6,678 bases of DNA from Paenibacillus sp. (lineage in GTDB: Bacteria; Bacillota; Bacilli; Paenibacillales; Paenibacillaceae), in contig JAQSXN010000225.1 in assembly GCA_029256665.1 (NCBI GenBank), forward strand, positions 1 to 6,678. Direction: 5' to 3'. Position numbers and translations under genes: made by a program. The notes beneath the pieces were generated by a model, which made no database searches, was not told the DNA's origin, and was given only the letters and a program-made list of their open reading frames with translations. This document shows positions 6,026 to 6,678 of this stretch, piece after piece (positions within the stretch are counted from its first letter, which is position 1; every line of letters begins with the position of its first letter).

Positions 6026-6678
6026 TTCGACCATCCTCCAGTTCATATACATGATCTACGATTTCCATAATGGCGGGGTCGTGCGTCGTCATGATGATGG
6101 TCATACCCGCTTGTTCCACCAGCTCTCGAAAAATCTTCATGATCTGCAAGCCGGTCCGGCTATCCAGCTCTGCCGTCGGTTCGTCCGCGAGCAGCAGGCG
6201 GGGCTTATGCGCAATTGCCCGGGCAATCGCCGTCCGCTGCTGCTCGCCGCCCGACAGCTCGAAGGGCCGATGCGACATGCGGCTCCTTAAGCCTACCTGC
6301 TCCAGCGCCCCTTCGGCCGCGGCTTTGCGCTCCTGAGCCGGGAAACCCGACACCCGAAGCACGAATTCCACATTCTCGTAAGCGGACATAAGGGGCAGAA
6401 GCGCAAACGATTGAAAGATGAGACCCATCCGGGTTCTTCGAATGCCGTCGCGCTCTTGATCCGACATGGCGGTCAGATCGTTTCCTTCGAACATAACCCG
6501 TCCACCGTCGGGACGATCCAGCGCGCTGAGCAAATTGATCAACGTTGTTTTGCCCGAGCCCGAACGGCCCTTAAAGGCGATTAACGAGCCTGCCGGAATG
6601 GCGATATCGACTCCGTTCAACACATGAACGGCGCCGGAACCGCGCCCGAACGACTTCGTGATACCGCTTCCAACAACA
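6009..6678 (-). CDS. ABC transporter ATP-binding protein (MacB/LolD-like), start beyond window
   Basis: This is a cytoplasmic ATPase. Numbered from the first full visible codon (6677), it shows Walker A GRSGSGKTT (37-45), Q-loop Gln89, signature LSGGEQQR (141-148), Walker B LLLADE (161-166), D-loop ELDS and switch His199; all motifs are intact. A GTG at 6623 could be mistaken for the start. The reading frame, however, continues upstream as VVGSGITKSFGRGSGAVHV, the normal first beta strands of the family, so the gene is open at the window edge. By comparison with the second ATPase of the operon only a few residues should be missing. It ends after DGRIVVPS without any extension, unlike that ATPase. 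Its stop overlaps the start of the lipoprotein adaptor gene. Together the two ATPases could form a heterodimer on the fused permease, or this one may be the main partner. Which of the two is true cannot be read here. Confidence 0.94.
   Translation of the reverse strand, partial: VVGSGITKSFGRGSGAVHVLNGVDIAIPAGSLIAFKGRSGSGKTTLINLLSALDRPDGGRVMFEGNDLTAMSDQERDGIRRTRMGLIFQSFALLPLMSAYENVEFVLRVSGFPAQERKAAAEGALEQVGLRSRMSHRPFELSGGEQQRTAIARAIAHKPRLLLADEPTAELDSRTGLQIMKIFRELVEQAGMTIIMTTHDPAIMEIVDHVYELEDGRIVVPS
6035..6039 (-). promoter_or_regulatory. Ribosome binding site supporting a TTG start of the adaptor gene
   Basis: On the minus strand this is GGAGG inside the 3' end of the first ATPase gene. It abuts the in-frame ATG at 6034 with no spacer, which would be non-functional, but sits 9 bases before TTG at 6025. 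The TTG start gives a normal short lipoprotein signal. Confidence 0.65.

Noticed and set aside
6621..6623. GTG as the start of the first ATPase gene
   Set aside because: It would remove the first beta strands of the nucleotide-binding domain, which are clearly encoded upstream in the same frame up to the window edge.

Overview
The window looks like chromosomal DNA of a Gram-positive, moderately GC-rich Bacillota, most likely of the Paenibacillus/Cohnella kind. The evidence is the strong GGAGG-type ribosome binding sites, an adaptor protein carrying a lipoprotein signal (anchored to the outside of a single membrane), an AbrB-type domain, and a LacI-family regulator. The genus is inferred from style, not proven. 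Every gene I accept lies on the minus strand, so transcription runs from high to low coordinates.

Region 1 (6678 down to 1185) is a tightly packed four-gene operon for a MacAB/LolCDE-like (FtsX-type) ABC export or mechanotransmission system. In transcription order it holds: an ABC ATPase cut by the window edge; a lipoprotein adaptor of the RND/HlyD (MacA-like) type; a 959-residue permease with two FtsX-like domains and two large extracellular domains; and a second ABC ATPase with an unusual C-terminal AbrB/SpoVT-like domain. Genes overlap or are separated by 3 to 14 bases. The operon ends at a long hairpin terminator (1111-1165) whose G.U pairs show it works in minus-strand RNA. Two different ATPases and one double-length permease suggest a heterodimeric motor on a fused transmembrane unit, with the adaptor outside the membrane. 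The substrate cannot be read from the sequence.

Region 2 (1110 to 1003) is the intergenic segment upstream of the next unit. It carries a good sigma-A-like promoter whose spacer contains a CpG-centred palindrome, TACCGGTA, of the type bound by LacI-family proteins.

Region 3 (1002 to 1) holds a short-chain dehydrogenase/reductase followed by the start of a LacI-family regulator, cut by the window edge. The layout fits a small regulated catabolic or redox unit in which the downstream repressor may control the promoter at 1049-1077.

No RNA genes, CRISPR arrays, insertion sequences or prophage genes were seen. The most unusual points are the ATPase-AbrB fusion, the substituted catalytic Ser of the SDR, and the candidate operator inside the promoter. 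None of this amounts to a clearly undescribed system.
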